64,000 nucleotides of DNA from positions 1 to 64,000 of the forward strand of contig JAEYCM010000029.1 in NCBI GenBank assembly GCA_023455425.1. The letters run 5' to 3'. The notes beneath the pieces are model-generated. The model worked only from the letters and a program-made list of their open reading frames with translations, did not search any database and was not told the origin of the DNA. The position numbers were made by a program, and so were the translations under genes. Source of the stretch: Bacillota bacterium. GTDB lineage: Bacteria; Bacillota; Clostridia; Christensenellales; CAG-138. Below, in pieces: positions 7,485 through 15,097 of this stretch (positions are counted from its first letter, which is position 1; each line of letters starts with the position of its first letter).

Positions 7485-8693
7485 ATGAATGCTGTAGGTA
7501 TCGACGTATCCAAAGGCAAAAGTACCATTGCGGTATTGAGGCCATTAGGAGAGATTGTGGCCATGCCGTTTGATATCGAGCACTCAAACAGCGAACTGTC
7601 GAAACTGGCAACCCTTATCTCTGGATTAAGTGGTGAGACACGTGTAATCATGGAATACACAGGGAGCTATTACCAACCTATTGCCCGTTTCCTTCATGAC
7701 GCAGGTATCTTTGTTACTGTAGTCCATCCTATGCTGATTCACAACTACGGAAATAACTCCATCCGGCGCATAAAGACTGACAAGAAGGACGCAATTAAGA
7801 TAGCAAACTATGGCTTTGATCGTTGGGTACATTTAACTCCGTATGCACCCGAAGAAGAGACACGCCTTACTCTTAAGTCATACAATCGTCAGTATTACCA
7901 ATACATGAAACTTAAGGTCGCCCTTAAGAATAATCTAATTTCAATGCTTGACAAGACATATCCGGGAATTAATACGCTGTTTTCAAGTCCGGCCCGCAAA
8001 GACGGGCATGAAAAATGGGTAGACTTCGTAGCGCATTTCTGGCATGTAGCCTGCGTAATGAAAATGTCAAAGAACAAGTTCATTGGAAGTTACAACCGTT
8101 GGTGCGAGAAAGCGGGATACAACAAGAGTTCAGCCAAAGCTGAGCAGATATATACCTTTTCCAGGTCTCTTGTCAGCATCTTTCCCATGAATGAGGCAAC
8201 GAAGCAACTTGTTGCCTGTGCAATTAAGGAATACAGCGCCATGTCAGAAACCCTCGCCATGCTAAAAACCTACATGCAACACCTGGCAGCTCAGCTTCCT
8301 GAATACAATGTAGTCATGTCCATTTATGGCGTCGGAGAGACGCTGGGGCCTCAAATCATGGCTGAAATTGGTGACGTAAGACGCTTCCGCAACAAGCAAA
8401 GTTTAGTTGCCTACGCGGGCGTAGACGCTCCTCCGTTTCAGTCCGGAACCTTTGAAGCACGAAAGAGAAGTATCTCAAAACGTGGCTCTCCTCTTTTGCG
8501 AAAATCACTATTTCAAATAATGGCTTGCCTTATGCAAAATGCTCCAACCGACGATCCTATATACCAATTTCTTGACAGAAAGCGCACTGAGGGCAAGCAT
8601 TATTACGTCTATATGATAGCTGGCTGCAATAAGTTTCTACGCATCTACTATGCGCGAGTAAAGGAATATATGGAGCGGCAACAAGCCTGCTAG
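7485..8693 (+). CDS. IS110-family transposase (DEDD recombinase)
   Basis: This is a full-length 402-residue transposase. ATG 7485 is preferred over 7479 because GGAGG is seven bases upstream of the former and only one base upstream of the latter. The N-terminal RuvC-like DEDD domain shows GIDVSKGKST, MEYTGSYY and IKTDKKDAIKIA. The C-terminal Tnp20 domain shows SIYGVGETLGPQIMAEIGDVRRF and YAGVDAPPFQSG, then SKRGSPLLRKSLFQ, which contains the conserved serine. No frameshift or stop is present, so it may still be active. Family proteins act with a bridge RNA made from the element's non-coding end. Confidence 0.95.
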   Translation: MNAVGIDVSKGKSTIAVLRPLGEIVAMPFDIEHSNSELSKLATLISGLSGETRVIMEYTGSYYQPIARFLHDAGIFVTVVHPMLIHNYGNNSIRRIKTDKKDAIKIANYGFDRWVHLTPYAPEEETRLTLKSYNRQYYQYMKLKVALKNNLISMLDKTYPGINTLFSSPARKDGHEKWVDFVAHFWHVACVMKMSKNKFIGSYNRWCEKAGYNKSSAKAEQIYTFSRSLVSIFPMNEATKQLVACAIKEYSAMSETLAMLKTYMQHLAAQLPEYNVVMSIYGVGETLGPQIMAEIGDVRRFRNKQSLVAYAGVDAPPFQSGTFEARKRSISKRGSPLLRKSLFQIMACLMQNAPTDDPIYQFLDRKRTEGKHYYVYMIAGCNKFLRIYYARVKEYMERQQAC

Positions 8694-8796
8694 ATCCAAT
8701 ACGGTTTGTAGCTGGCGCGATAACTCAATCTGCGGCAGCTTGCTTTGCTATACCCGCTATTGCCTCCGTCTTTTACAAAATTTCTAGCTTGACCAG

Positions 8797-8975
8797 GTTT
8801 CGTCCAATTCTATGCGCTCATCTGGCAATCTTGCAGTTTCCCTGATGGCAGCATCATGACCGGTTAGGGCGGCAAAAGGCGAAAACTGCGCTGCCCGGTC
8901 AGCGACTGCCATATGAGGGTGTGTCGTGGAGACATGGCGCGGTAGATTGATGATGTCGTCATATACTCCTGTCAT
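8797..8975 (-). pseudogene. yolD-like gene, 5' part, cut off by IS110 insertion
   Basis: The fragment starts at ATG 8975 and reads MTGVYDDIINLPRHVSTTHP, then AVADRAAQFSPFAALTGHDA and RIELDE, the classical YolD-like N-terminus. After that it runs into insertion-element sequence and a stop at 8784-8786. Its start codon overlaps the stop codon of the upstream polymerase remnant (ATGA), the usual polymerase-yolD operon arrangement. The rest of the gene is at 6954-7220. Confidence 0.85.
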
Positions 8976-9181
8976 GCCTTGTGCCCTCCAATCTGCTTAT
9001 TTCGGTCTACTGTGGTGGCGCCCTCCTCCAGATTCATACCCTTAAGAATGGCATTCTTGCCGTGTTTCTTTTTTATCTCCAGCATTGCCTCCTGTATCCT
9101 TTTTTCTCGTGCGAGCTCAGCTTCCGCTGCAAGCATCGGCCTTCGGCTTTTTTTCTTCTCAAGTCCAAAATATCTAAATTG
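8972..9181 (-). pseudogene. Y-family DNA polymerase (UmuC/DinB-like), 3' remnant
   Basis: In the minus frame ending at the TGA overlapping the yolD start, I read YFGLEKKK, then AEAELAREKRIQEAMLEIKK, KHGKNAILKGMNLEEGATT and NKQIGGHKA. This is the C-terminal tail of the clostridial UmuC-type polymerase normally paired with YolD. Upstream the frame meets a stop (9182-9184), and the catalytic domains cannot be found, so most of the gene is gone. The loss of the polymerase may have left yolD free to be hit by the insertion element. Confidence 0.75.
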
Positions 9182-9212
9182 TCAACGAAATCCAAAAAGC
9201 CCTTATGTTTAG

Positions 9213-9241
9213 CGGCTTTCAGCCTTTTGGGCTGAAAGCCG
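9213..9241 (+). terminator. Strong hairpin, possible terminator
   Basis: A perfect 12-bp stem (CGGCTTTCAGCC with GGCTGAAAGCCG) closes a five-base loop and is followed on the plus strand by TTTCCCTTTT. It sits inside the decayed polymerase region, with no intact plus-strand gene directly upstream, so its role is uncertain. Confidence 0.45.
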
Positions 9242-9379
9242 TTTCCCTTTTCAGCTAAACTCCATCTAAAAAAATAAAACAGTATTCTATTGCGCTTATG
9301 CCGCACTACGCCGCAATGGTTGCTCAACCTGCATATTGTGTTCTGGAATATTTTGAAACTTACGTAAGTAGAGCAACAT

Positions 9380-9511
9380 CTACATCTCTTTGAGCATAAA
9401 TTTGTTCTCGGATTAGGAGAGCCGGGACTTCTTTGCCTCCGCCCGATCCGCATGGGTAAAGCCATAGCGCTACTTCATCTCGCCGATCGAAGCGCTCTCC
9501 AAGTCGATATC
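9380..9511 (-). pseudogene. Scrap of a GH1 beta-glucosidase gene
   Basis: On the minus strand one frame reads DIDLESASIGEMK, a stop, then RYGFTHADRAEAKKSRLS. This aligns with the conserved C-terminal GH1 segment CIDLVSASTGEMKKRYGFIY found intact in the gene at 33959-35365. It contains at least two in-frame stops and no start. The rest of 9182-9820 contains no gene I can recognise. Confidence 0.5.
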
Positions 9512-9820
9512 CTTTCAAATTGCTTCCATCAGTTTTTATAATAGCACAAAAATCGCCGCTATCCCTGCAATATTGCGCCATATGCCGTAGTCTGCTATAC
9601 TTATCATGCGGGTTTGTTCCGGACTTTCTGTCAGGTTTCTGGTCTTAGGTTTTTTCATATTAGCTTGCGCAATAAATGTTTTATACCGTCATGCATGCAA
9701 TGTCAGCAGGCAGGCGGGTAACCCATTATTTATGTCTTTCATCGACAAGTATGATATCTGCACTTCAAAGAGGATACGCCTTCCCAATTAACAGCACCGT
9801 TGTTCGGGAGGAATTATAAC

Positions 9821-10423
9821 ATGGTAAGAAAAGCAGCACTTAGGGTCTTGGTGGTTGAGGATGAAGCCATGGTCCTCATGGGCTTCAAAACATTTTTACA
9901 CGAACTGGGCCATATCGTGATTGGCGAAGCTTATGATGGCGCCATGGCCGTGGAGCTTGCGCAGAGGCTGAAGCCCGATTTGATATTGATGGACGTAAGC
10001 ATGCCGAAGCTTGACGGTATCCGTGCGCTCAAAAGCATCCACGACGCCGGTATTCTGTGCCCCTGCGTCTTCATCACCGCTTATTCGGAGGATGAATTAT
10101 TAAAGCGCGCGGTGGACGAGGGCGCTTACGGATACCTGGTAAAACCGATCACGATCGACGGCCTGAAGGCGGCGATCGAAGTGGCGCTCAAGAAATTTGA
10201 AGAGTATTCCGCCATGCAGGACGAACTGAAAGACATGCAGGAAAAATTGGAGGTCCGTAAATTGATAGAACGGGCGAAGGGCATCCTGATGGACGAGTTC
10301 GGCTTCAAAGAGCAGCAGGCGATGGATTATCTGCAGAAAAAGAGTCGCAATTCTAATAAAAAGGTCTCTGAGATTGCCAGAGAATTGATCCGCATGAACG
10401 GAGTCATTGGCAATGAGCAATGA
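9821..10423 (+). CDS. ANTAR-domain response regulator (RNA-binding antiterminator)
   Basis: This 200-residue protein starts at ATG 9821 with GGAGG nine bases upstream. The receiver domain (1-125) has VVEDEAMVL, the phospho-acceptor Asp58 in LILMDVSMP and the lysine of YLVKPI. A coiled linker leads to an ANTAR domain (about 140-195): RKLIERAKGILMDEFGF, then QQAMDYLQKKSRNSNKKVSE. ANTAR regulators such as EutV bind paired hairpins in nascent RNA and prevent termination. The kinase gene overlaps its 3' end by 11 bases, so the two form one two-component system. A plausible target is the leader terminator of the facing sugar operon (18782-18816). Confidence 0.93.
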   Translation: MVRKAALRVLVVEDEAMVLMGFKTFLHELGHIVIGEAYDGAMAVELAQRLKPDLILMDVSMPKLDGIRALKSIHDAGILCPCVFITAYSEDELLKRAVDEGAYGYLVKPITIDGLKAAIEVALKKFEEYSAMQDELKDMQEKLEVRKLIERAKGILMDEFGFKEQQAMDYLQKKSRNSNKKVSEIARELIRMNGVIGNEQ

Positions 10424-12263
10424 AGCGATTCTCCGTCAATCCGGCCATACCTTTTGCGCATACCACGATACCTGCTTAGAAATCCCCTCCCTTGGTCTCC
10501 AAATACAGCCCGGAGAATGCGTTGCACTTTTAGGCGTAAAGGAGACCGATATCGGAGCACTATTCGCCCTGCTGAATCAAGCGGATCAAATCGATGCGAA
10601 ACAGCCTCAAAAGGGACAGCCGGGAAGTTTGCAAATAAACGGCCATCGGGACGCATACCGCCGCCCCTTTATCCGCTGCATCAAACGCAAAAGCGATCTT
10701 TTCCTTGAGTACTCTGCCCTTGAGAACCTATTGCTGGCCGAGCGGACATTGCTCCCCTATTCAAAAAAACAGCTCAGCGAACTGTGCAAAAAAATACAAC
10801 GCGAATTTGGGACCGATATCAACTTGCACGTTAGCCTCAAAAACATGTCGATCAGCGAACGGATCATTGTGGATATCATCCGCTCTTATATTTTGAATCC
10901 GTCCGTTTTTGTATTCGACAGCCTTCTGTCCCTTCTTGATTTCAAATATGCCGATATTTTCTGCAGGATTATAAAAAAGCTGACGGAAAAACAGAAGCAC
11001 GTGCTTTATCTGACGACTAGGTGGGAGGATTCGGTCAAAATCGCTTCTCAGGTTATGGTGGTAATGGATGGCATTCCTCTGGGGAGTATCGATTCGCAAA
11101 GCGTCAAGCAAAATCCCCAGCATCTGATTTACCTGCTCTCCGGCAGGACGCTTGTGGAAGAACATACAAAAAAAGAACCCGCCTCGGAATTGCTCAACAT
11201 GCTATATACCGGCGCCGAGTATCTGACCAACAATTATGAGCTTAGCGACGCGCTCAAATATGTTGCGCAGAGCATAGCCGAACTCATGCATGCGGACGTT
11301 TCCGCCATTTATCTTCTGGACGATATCTCCAACCAGCTTTATTTCTTTTATAACAGCACCTACGCGGAAAACTACGAGCTCAACCATGAGTTCATCAAAT
11401 ACCATACGGCGCACGCCGAACGATACGAAGTCTTTTATTCCAATTTTGAGGACATCAATTTTCACCATTATTTTTCGCAGCGCAACCCGGCGGCAAAAAC
11501 GCTCATCTGCCTGCCCATACATGTAAAATCCAAAATGCAGGGCTTATTACAACTGACGTATAATCGCTATTTCATTTATGATGAACAGCATCTGTTATAT
11601 CTGAGGTCGTTCTGCAAGGAAATCGAGATCATCATCGAGACTTCAAAACTGATGAGCAATTCCGTGTTGCTCCAGGAGAGTAACCACAGAATCAAAAACA
11701 ACCTGCAGATCGTTATCAACCTTTTGAACATGCAGCAATTCTATGTGAAACAGGGCGGGAGCAGAAATGTGGAAGAAGCGCTGGATTCCGTTGTGGAGCG
11801 CGTACAGAATATCGCCAATGTCCACGAGATGCTCTGCTCAAAGCGGGCCAGTTCCGCAACGATCGACCTGCTGGGCATCATCAAAAGCGTTTTGAAAACA
11901 TTTCACTTAAACGACGTCAAGGTCTCCATACACGCGGACGAAGTCTTTATTCCATATGCCAAAGCGACCTCCATTTCCATGGTAATCAACGAGCTTTTGA
12001 CAAACAGCGTGAAATATGCCTTTCAGGATCAGCCGGATAAGCATATCGGCATCAGCTGCGTAAAGAACAGGAACAGCACCGATATTGTGGTTACGGACAA
12101 CGGCGTCGGCTTGCCGGACGGTTTTGATATCAACAACATTATCAGTATTGGTATCTCGATTGTGAAAACCATCGTGATGATCGACCTGCGGGGAACAATA
12201 TCGTTCCAAAACACGTATCCCGGCACGCGGGTCACCATCAATATCCCGGAAGTGATTCTTTAA
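10413..12263 (+). CDS. Histidine kinase with N-terminal degenerate sugar-ABC ATPase domain
   Basis: This is a 616-residue protein. Start ATG 10413 follows GGAG nine bases upstream. Residues 1-245 align by eye with a sugar-type ABC ATPase, but the nucleotide-binding residues are lost: the Walker A position reads LLGVKETDIGALFALL, with no GKS/T, and the Walker B equivalent reads VFVFDSLLSLL instead of ILDEPTSSL. The signature region LKNMSISERIIVDIIRS and an EYSALENLLLAE stretch remain recognisable. A GAF-like sensor follows (about 265-410), then HisKA_2 with His425 in NHRIKNNLQIVINLL, and an HATPase domain with INELLTNSVKYAF and VVTDNGVGLP. HisKA_2 kinases typically partner ANTAR regulators. 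The dead ATPase may dock onto a permease and report transport, or bind a sugar signal; that is inference. Confidence 0.85.
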   Translation: MSNEAILRQSGHTFCAYHDTCLEIPSLGLQIQPGECVALLGVKETDIGALFALLNQADQIDAKQPQKGQPGSLQINGHRDAYRRPFIRCIKRKSDLFLEYSALENLLLAERTLLPYSKKQLSELCKKIQREFGTDINLHVSLKNMSISERIIVDIIRSYILNPSVFVFDSLLSLLDFKYADIFCRIIKKLTEKQKHVLYLTTRWEDSVKIASQVMVVMDGIPLGSIDSQSVKQNPQHLIYLLSGRTLVEEHTKKEPASELLNMLYTGAEYLTNNYELSDALKYVAQSIAELMHADVSAIYLLDDISNQLYFFYNSTYAENYELNHEFIKYHTAHAERYEVFYSNFEDINFHHYFSQRNPAAKTLICLPIHVKSKMQGLLQLTYNRYFIYDEQHLLYLRSFCKEIEIIIETSKLMSNSVLLQESNHRIKNNLQIVINLLNMQQFYVKQGGSRNVEEALDSVVERVQNIANVHEMLCSKRASSATIDLLGIIKSVLKTFHLNDVKVSIHADEVFIPYAKATSISMVINELLTNSVKYAFQDQPDKHIGISCVKNRNSTDIVVTDNGVGLPDGFDINNIISIGISIVKTIVMIDLRGTISFQNTYPGTRVTINIPEVIL

Positions 12264-12291
12264 AGGGCAGTGGTTTTCATAATATTCCTGC

Positions 12292-12331
12292 AAAACACAG
12301 GGAGAGCCTGAAAAGGCTCTCCCTGTGTTTT
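12292..12331. terminator. Bidirectional intrinsic terminator
   Basis: A perfect 17-bp stem (12292-12308 with 12315-12331) and six-base loop begins with AAAA and ends with TTTT, so it can terminate both the kinase gene from the left and the sugar operon from the right. Confidence 0.92.
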
Positions 12332-12385
12332 GCCGCTTGTCGGCGGCTTACCAATGAAGCACCGCTCATCTTGCGGCTGGCCTGC

Positions 12386-13219
12386 TTACCGCAGCAGCGC
12401 CTCGACATAGTCCGTGGAACGTTTGACCGCGAGGAGAATGTCCTCCTTTGGCATGGGCACATTGACCGGCTTAATATTGCCCAGCACGCCTTTGACATGG
12501 ACGGGGATCTCAAGCCCGCAGGGGATCGGGCGGCCCAGTTCTTTGAGCGCCGCAAACACGCCGGAGAAGTTGATGTCCCCATCCCCGATCGGGCGGTATT
12601 CCACGCTCTGTCCTTCGATATGGATATCCTTTAAATGGATATGCTCCAGATACTCCAGCCCGTACTTGATATCCTCCTCGATCACAACCGTGCCGTTAGA
12701 ATAGAACAACGTATTGCCCGTATCGTAATTGAGCCGGACCAGCGGATGATGAAAGCGTTTGAAAATATGTGCGCTTTCGCGTGCCGTGCTGATAATATCC
12801 CCGTGCGATTCCAGGCCGATGATGACGTTCCACTTTTCCGCCTGCGCGATGACCGCGGACATGTTTTTATAAAAGATGTCGATGCGCTCGGGCGGCCCGG
12901 AGTTGGTGTTGAGTATTTTTGCGCCGATTCTTCCTGTAAACTCTATCTTTTTCAGAAAATCGCGAAATTGCTCGTCCACCGTCAGATCGACGTGTCCGGA
13001 TACGGCATGGCATTGTAGCCCGCTTTTTTCAAGCAATATTTTCACATATGCCGCATACTCGGGTGTGATATCCTTGGGATCAATATGCTCGCACATATTA
13101 AAGATGGAGGCAAGTTCCGCATATAAAAATCCGCATTCCTTTATCAGCGGGAGCGCTTCCTCCAGCGAGTACCCTTTCATCAGGTTTGTGCCCAGGGAAT
13201 AAGGTTTGAACAGCTCCAT
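12386..13219 (-). CDS. Sugar phosphate isomerase/epimerase (TIM barrel)
   Basis: This is a 277-residue AP-endonuclease-2/xylose-isomerase-like TIM barrel (PF01261). ATG 13219 has AAGGAG five bases upstream. Visible metal- and substrate-site strands are CHAVSGHVDL, IGLESHGD (glutamate), VRLNYDTGNTLFY and HIHLKDIHIEG (histidine and aspartate), then YRPIGDGDINF. Family members isomerise or epimerise ketoses, inosose or sugar acids with a divalent metal. This is the last gene of the ribose-type ABC operon, 20 bases after the crotonase gene. A second, distinct member is at 14029. The exact substrate cannot be read from sequence. Confidence 0.88.
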   Translation of the reverse strand: MELFKPYSLGTNLMKGYSLEEALPLIKECGFLYAELASIFNMCEHIDPKDITPEYAAYVKILLEKSGLQCHAVSGHVDLTVDEQFRDFLKKIEFTGRIGAKILNTNSGPPERIDIFYKNMSAVIAQAEKWNVIIGLESHGDIISTARESAHIFKRFHHPLVRLNYDTGNTLFYSNGTVVIEEDIKYGLEYLEHIHLKDIHIEGQSVEYRPIGDGDINFSGVFAALKELGRPIPCGLEIPVHVKGVLGNIKPVNVPMPKEDILLAVKRSTDYVEALLR

Positions 13220-13239
13220 ACTGTCTCCTTTCAAGTCTG

Positions 13240-14016
13240 CTAGTTTCCCTTCCATTGGGGCGCTCTGTCTTCTTCCTTGCCGCTTAGGACCTCCATGCCG
13301 TCGTTGGATTTGAACAACGCAACCATCATGGATTGGCCAAGGCGAAGCCGCCTCTCGTAGGCGGCAAATCCCATATCGGCATACAGTTCTTTAAAAAGCC
13401 GCACAGCCGTCGGGCTTTTGTTTTCAAAAAATGTCGCCAATTCCAGCGCCTTGCCCATGACCTCCGCCTGGGGAACGACCTCGTTGAGCAACCCGCACTG
13501 CAGCGCCTGCTGCGCGGTAAGCTTGGTTCCCAAAAGCCCCAGGGACATGATCTCTTTCTTAGGAAGGTTTGCAAACAGCCCGGAAAGGCCCATGGCGGGG
13601 GCAAGTCCGTCCAATATTTCGGGAACGGCAAACAAAGCGTTTTGCGCGCCGATCGCGAGATCGCACGCTTCTACAAGGCTGAACCCGCCGCCAAAGGCGT
13701 TCCCTTCCACCGCGGCGATGATCGGCTTGGGGAATTGCTGCATGGCCGTATGCAACCCGATAAACGCCGCGCCAAACGTCTTGATATCCATCGTGGTCTT
13801 TTTCCGGAAATCGCCCAGCTCGCCCCCCGAGCAGAAAAATTCCTTTCCGCCCGCTAGAATGACGCTGCGGCAGCCCGGATCATCCGCGTATTCATGGAGC
13901 AGCGCCACAGTCCCATTCATGCAGGGGATGCTCAGTTTATTGAAAGTGTCCTCTCTGTCGATCCTCACCAGGCGAATGCTTCCGATTTCTTTTACCTGCA
14001 GGTTTGCGCAATCCAT
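13240..14016 (-). CDS. Enoyl-CoA hydratase/isomerase (crotonase) family protein
   Basis: This is 258 residues, the normal crotonase length. The oxyanion-hole segments are present: ILAGGKEFFCSGGELGDF and IIAAVEGNAFGGGFSLVEACDLA, followed by FAVPEI and the helix GTKLTAQQALQCGLLNEVVP. The usual second acid of hydratases is not obvious in FAVPEILDGLAP, so hydration is uncertain; isomerase, lyase or thioesterase chemistry is equally possible. It is placed between two sugar isomerase genes in a sugar ABC operon with only 12 and 20 bases between genes. No CoA ligase or thiolase is nearby, so a CoA-linked route is not supported by context. Confidence 0.88.
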   Translation of the reverse strand: MDCANLQVKEIGSIRLVRIDREDTFNKLSIPCMNGTVALLHEYADDPGCRSVILAGGKEFFCSGGELGDFRKKTTMDIKTFGAAFIGLHTAMQQFPKPIIAAVEGNAFGGGFSLVEACDLAIGAQNALFAVPEILDGLAPAMGLSGLFANLPKKEIMSLGLLGTKLTAQQALQCGLLNEVVPQAEVMGKALELATFFENKSPTAVRLFKELYADMGFAAYERRLRLGQSMMVALFKSNDGMEVLSGKEEDRAPQWKGN

Positions 14017-14028
14017 TTCCGCTTCTTC

Positions 14029-14994
14029 CTACTTCACAAATTTACGCACGTAATCCATCATTTCAAAGGCGTCGCAGCCGTTGTTCATCATCTGGAAGAT
14101 ATCCTTCTCCTTTGTGATGGCGTCCGTGATTTCAAACATGTAATCCATCCACTCGAACGTCTTTTCCATGATGCGAACGGGATCGTGCCGCTGCGGGAAC
14201 ACGTCCGCCGTGATCCATTCCGAATAGTTCACGCGATCCAGATACATGCAGAACTCCATAAATTCCCAGAAATTAACAGTTCCGGGCACCATATCCCAAT
14301 CCCAGTTGCGGTAATTGTCGTTGACGTGCACATGGAACAGCCGGTCGGTGGTGCCAAGGAACGCGACGGAGTCGCTCAATACTTCCAGTGACTGCAGTGC
14401 GTGCCCGGTATCGAGCGTTACGCCCACATTGGGGAGACCGACCTTCTCGCAAAAATACGCCATTTTGCCGGCATTGTTGAGCAACCCGTGCACGCGCGGC
14501 TCGGAAAGCTTGTATTCTAGGCTCAGACGTACATCGTTTCTATGCATACCCGCTTCCCGGATGCATTCTACCGCATCATGGAACGCGCGGATGAAATCAA
14601 GTTCAAACGGATAATCCGACCCATCGTTCAGGAAGGACACCGTCAGCTTGTCGCAGCCCATTCCGGCCGCGATATCCAGCCCGTTTTTGATATACGTCGC
14701 GGCTTCCTTTCTGGTAGCCGCGTCCGGGCTGCTGATGGAGCCGAACAGCCATTTGGGTTCGCCCTTCAGGTTGACGTTCAATGCCGCAACGCCCATGCCG
14801 TAGTTGTCCAATATCGCTTTTGCCTTGACAGGGTCCGTCACCTGCTGGGGGTATACCACTTCAAGCCCCGAGCAGCCTTTGATGGTGGACGCCATCTGTA
14901 CCATGGTTTCAAAGCTTCTTTCCGGGGCGTATTGCGCAAAGCGATCCTGAATTTTGCCCATAAACCCCGTAATGACTGCATACTTTCTCTTCAT
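14029..14994 (-). CDS. Sugar phosphate isomerase/epimerase (TIM barrel)
   Basis: This is a 321-residue TIM-barrel protein, a second PF01261 member and clearly diverged from the one at 12386. Strand motifs include SLEYKLSEPR, NVGVTLDTGHAL (aspartate and histidine of the metal site), LFHVHVNDNYRNWDWDM and ITADVFPQRHDP. The long insertion around NDNYRNWDWDMVPG resembles rhamnose/xylose-isomerase-like members. It starts at ATG 14994 with AAGGAG upstream and follows the binding-protein gene after a stable hairpin. It should act on a free or oxidised sugar delivered by the adjacent ABC transporter. Confidence 0.88.
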   Translation of the reverse strand: MKRKYAVITGFMGKIQDRFAQYAPERSFETMVQMASTIKGCSGLEVVYPQQVTDPVKAKAILDNYGMGVAALNVNLKGEPKWLFGSISSPDAATRKEAATYIKNGLDIAAGMGCDKLTVSFLNDGSDYPFELDFIRAFHDAVECIREAGMHRNDVRLSLEYKLSEPRVHGLLNNAGKMAYFCEKVGLPNVGVTLDTGHALQSLEVLSDSVAFLGTTDRLFHVHVNDNYRNWDWDMVPGTVNFWEFMEFCMYLDRVNYSEWITADVFPQRHDPVRIMEKTFEWMDYMFEITDAITKEKDIFQMMNNGCDAFEMMDYVRKFVK

Positions 14995-15054
14995 ATCTTT
15001 TCTCCTTTTCTGCTTGACTGCAGCTGTAATACCGTTTTGTCCGGCGCGTCCCCT

Positions 15055-15088
15055 TTTTGCGGCGCGGGTGAACGCCCGCGCCGCAAAA
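15055..15088 (-). other. Stable hairpin downstream of the binding-protein gene
   Basis: A 14-bp perfect stem, TTTTGCGGCGCGGG with its complement, closes a six-base loop ten bases after the binding-protein stop codon. It is followed by AAAA, not a U-tract, so it is more likely an mRNA-stabilising or processing element than a full terminator. It would let the binding protein be made in excess over downstream enzymes. Confidence 0.7.
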
Positions 15089-15097
15089 GCCGGTAAG

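Larger units (their letters stand above)
7219..8798 (+). mobile_element. IS110-family insertion element, complete
   Basis: The element can be bounded exactly because it splits a yolD-like gene. Left host sequence ends CATCCTTC-GT (GT at 7219-7220) and right host sequence resumes GT-TTCGTCCAA (GT at 8797-8798). One GT belongs to the host and one to the element, giving about 1.58 kb. There are no terminal inverted repeats and no longer target duplication, as expected for IS110 elements that recombine at a two-base core. The left end has 264 non-coding bases before the transposase and the right end about 103, the IS110-group layout rather than IS1111. Confidence 0.85.

Noticed and set aside
7240..8780. 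Promoter formed at the circular junction of the IS110 element
   Set aside because: Joining right to left end would place TTGACC 14 bases from TATACG, too close for a normal sigma-A promoter.
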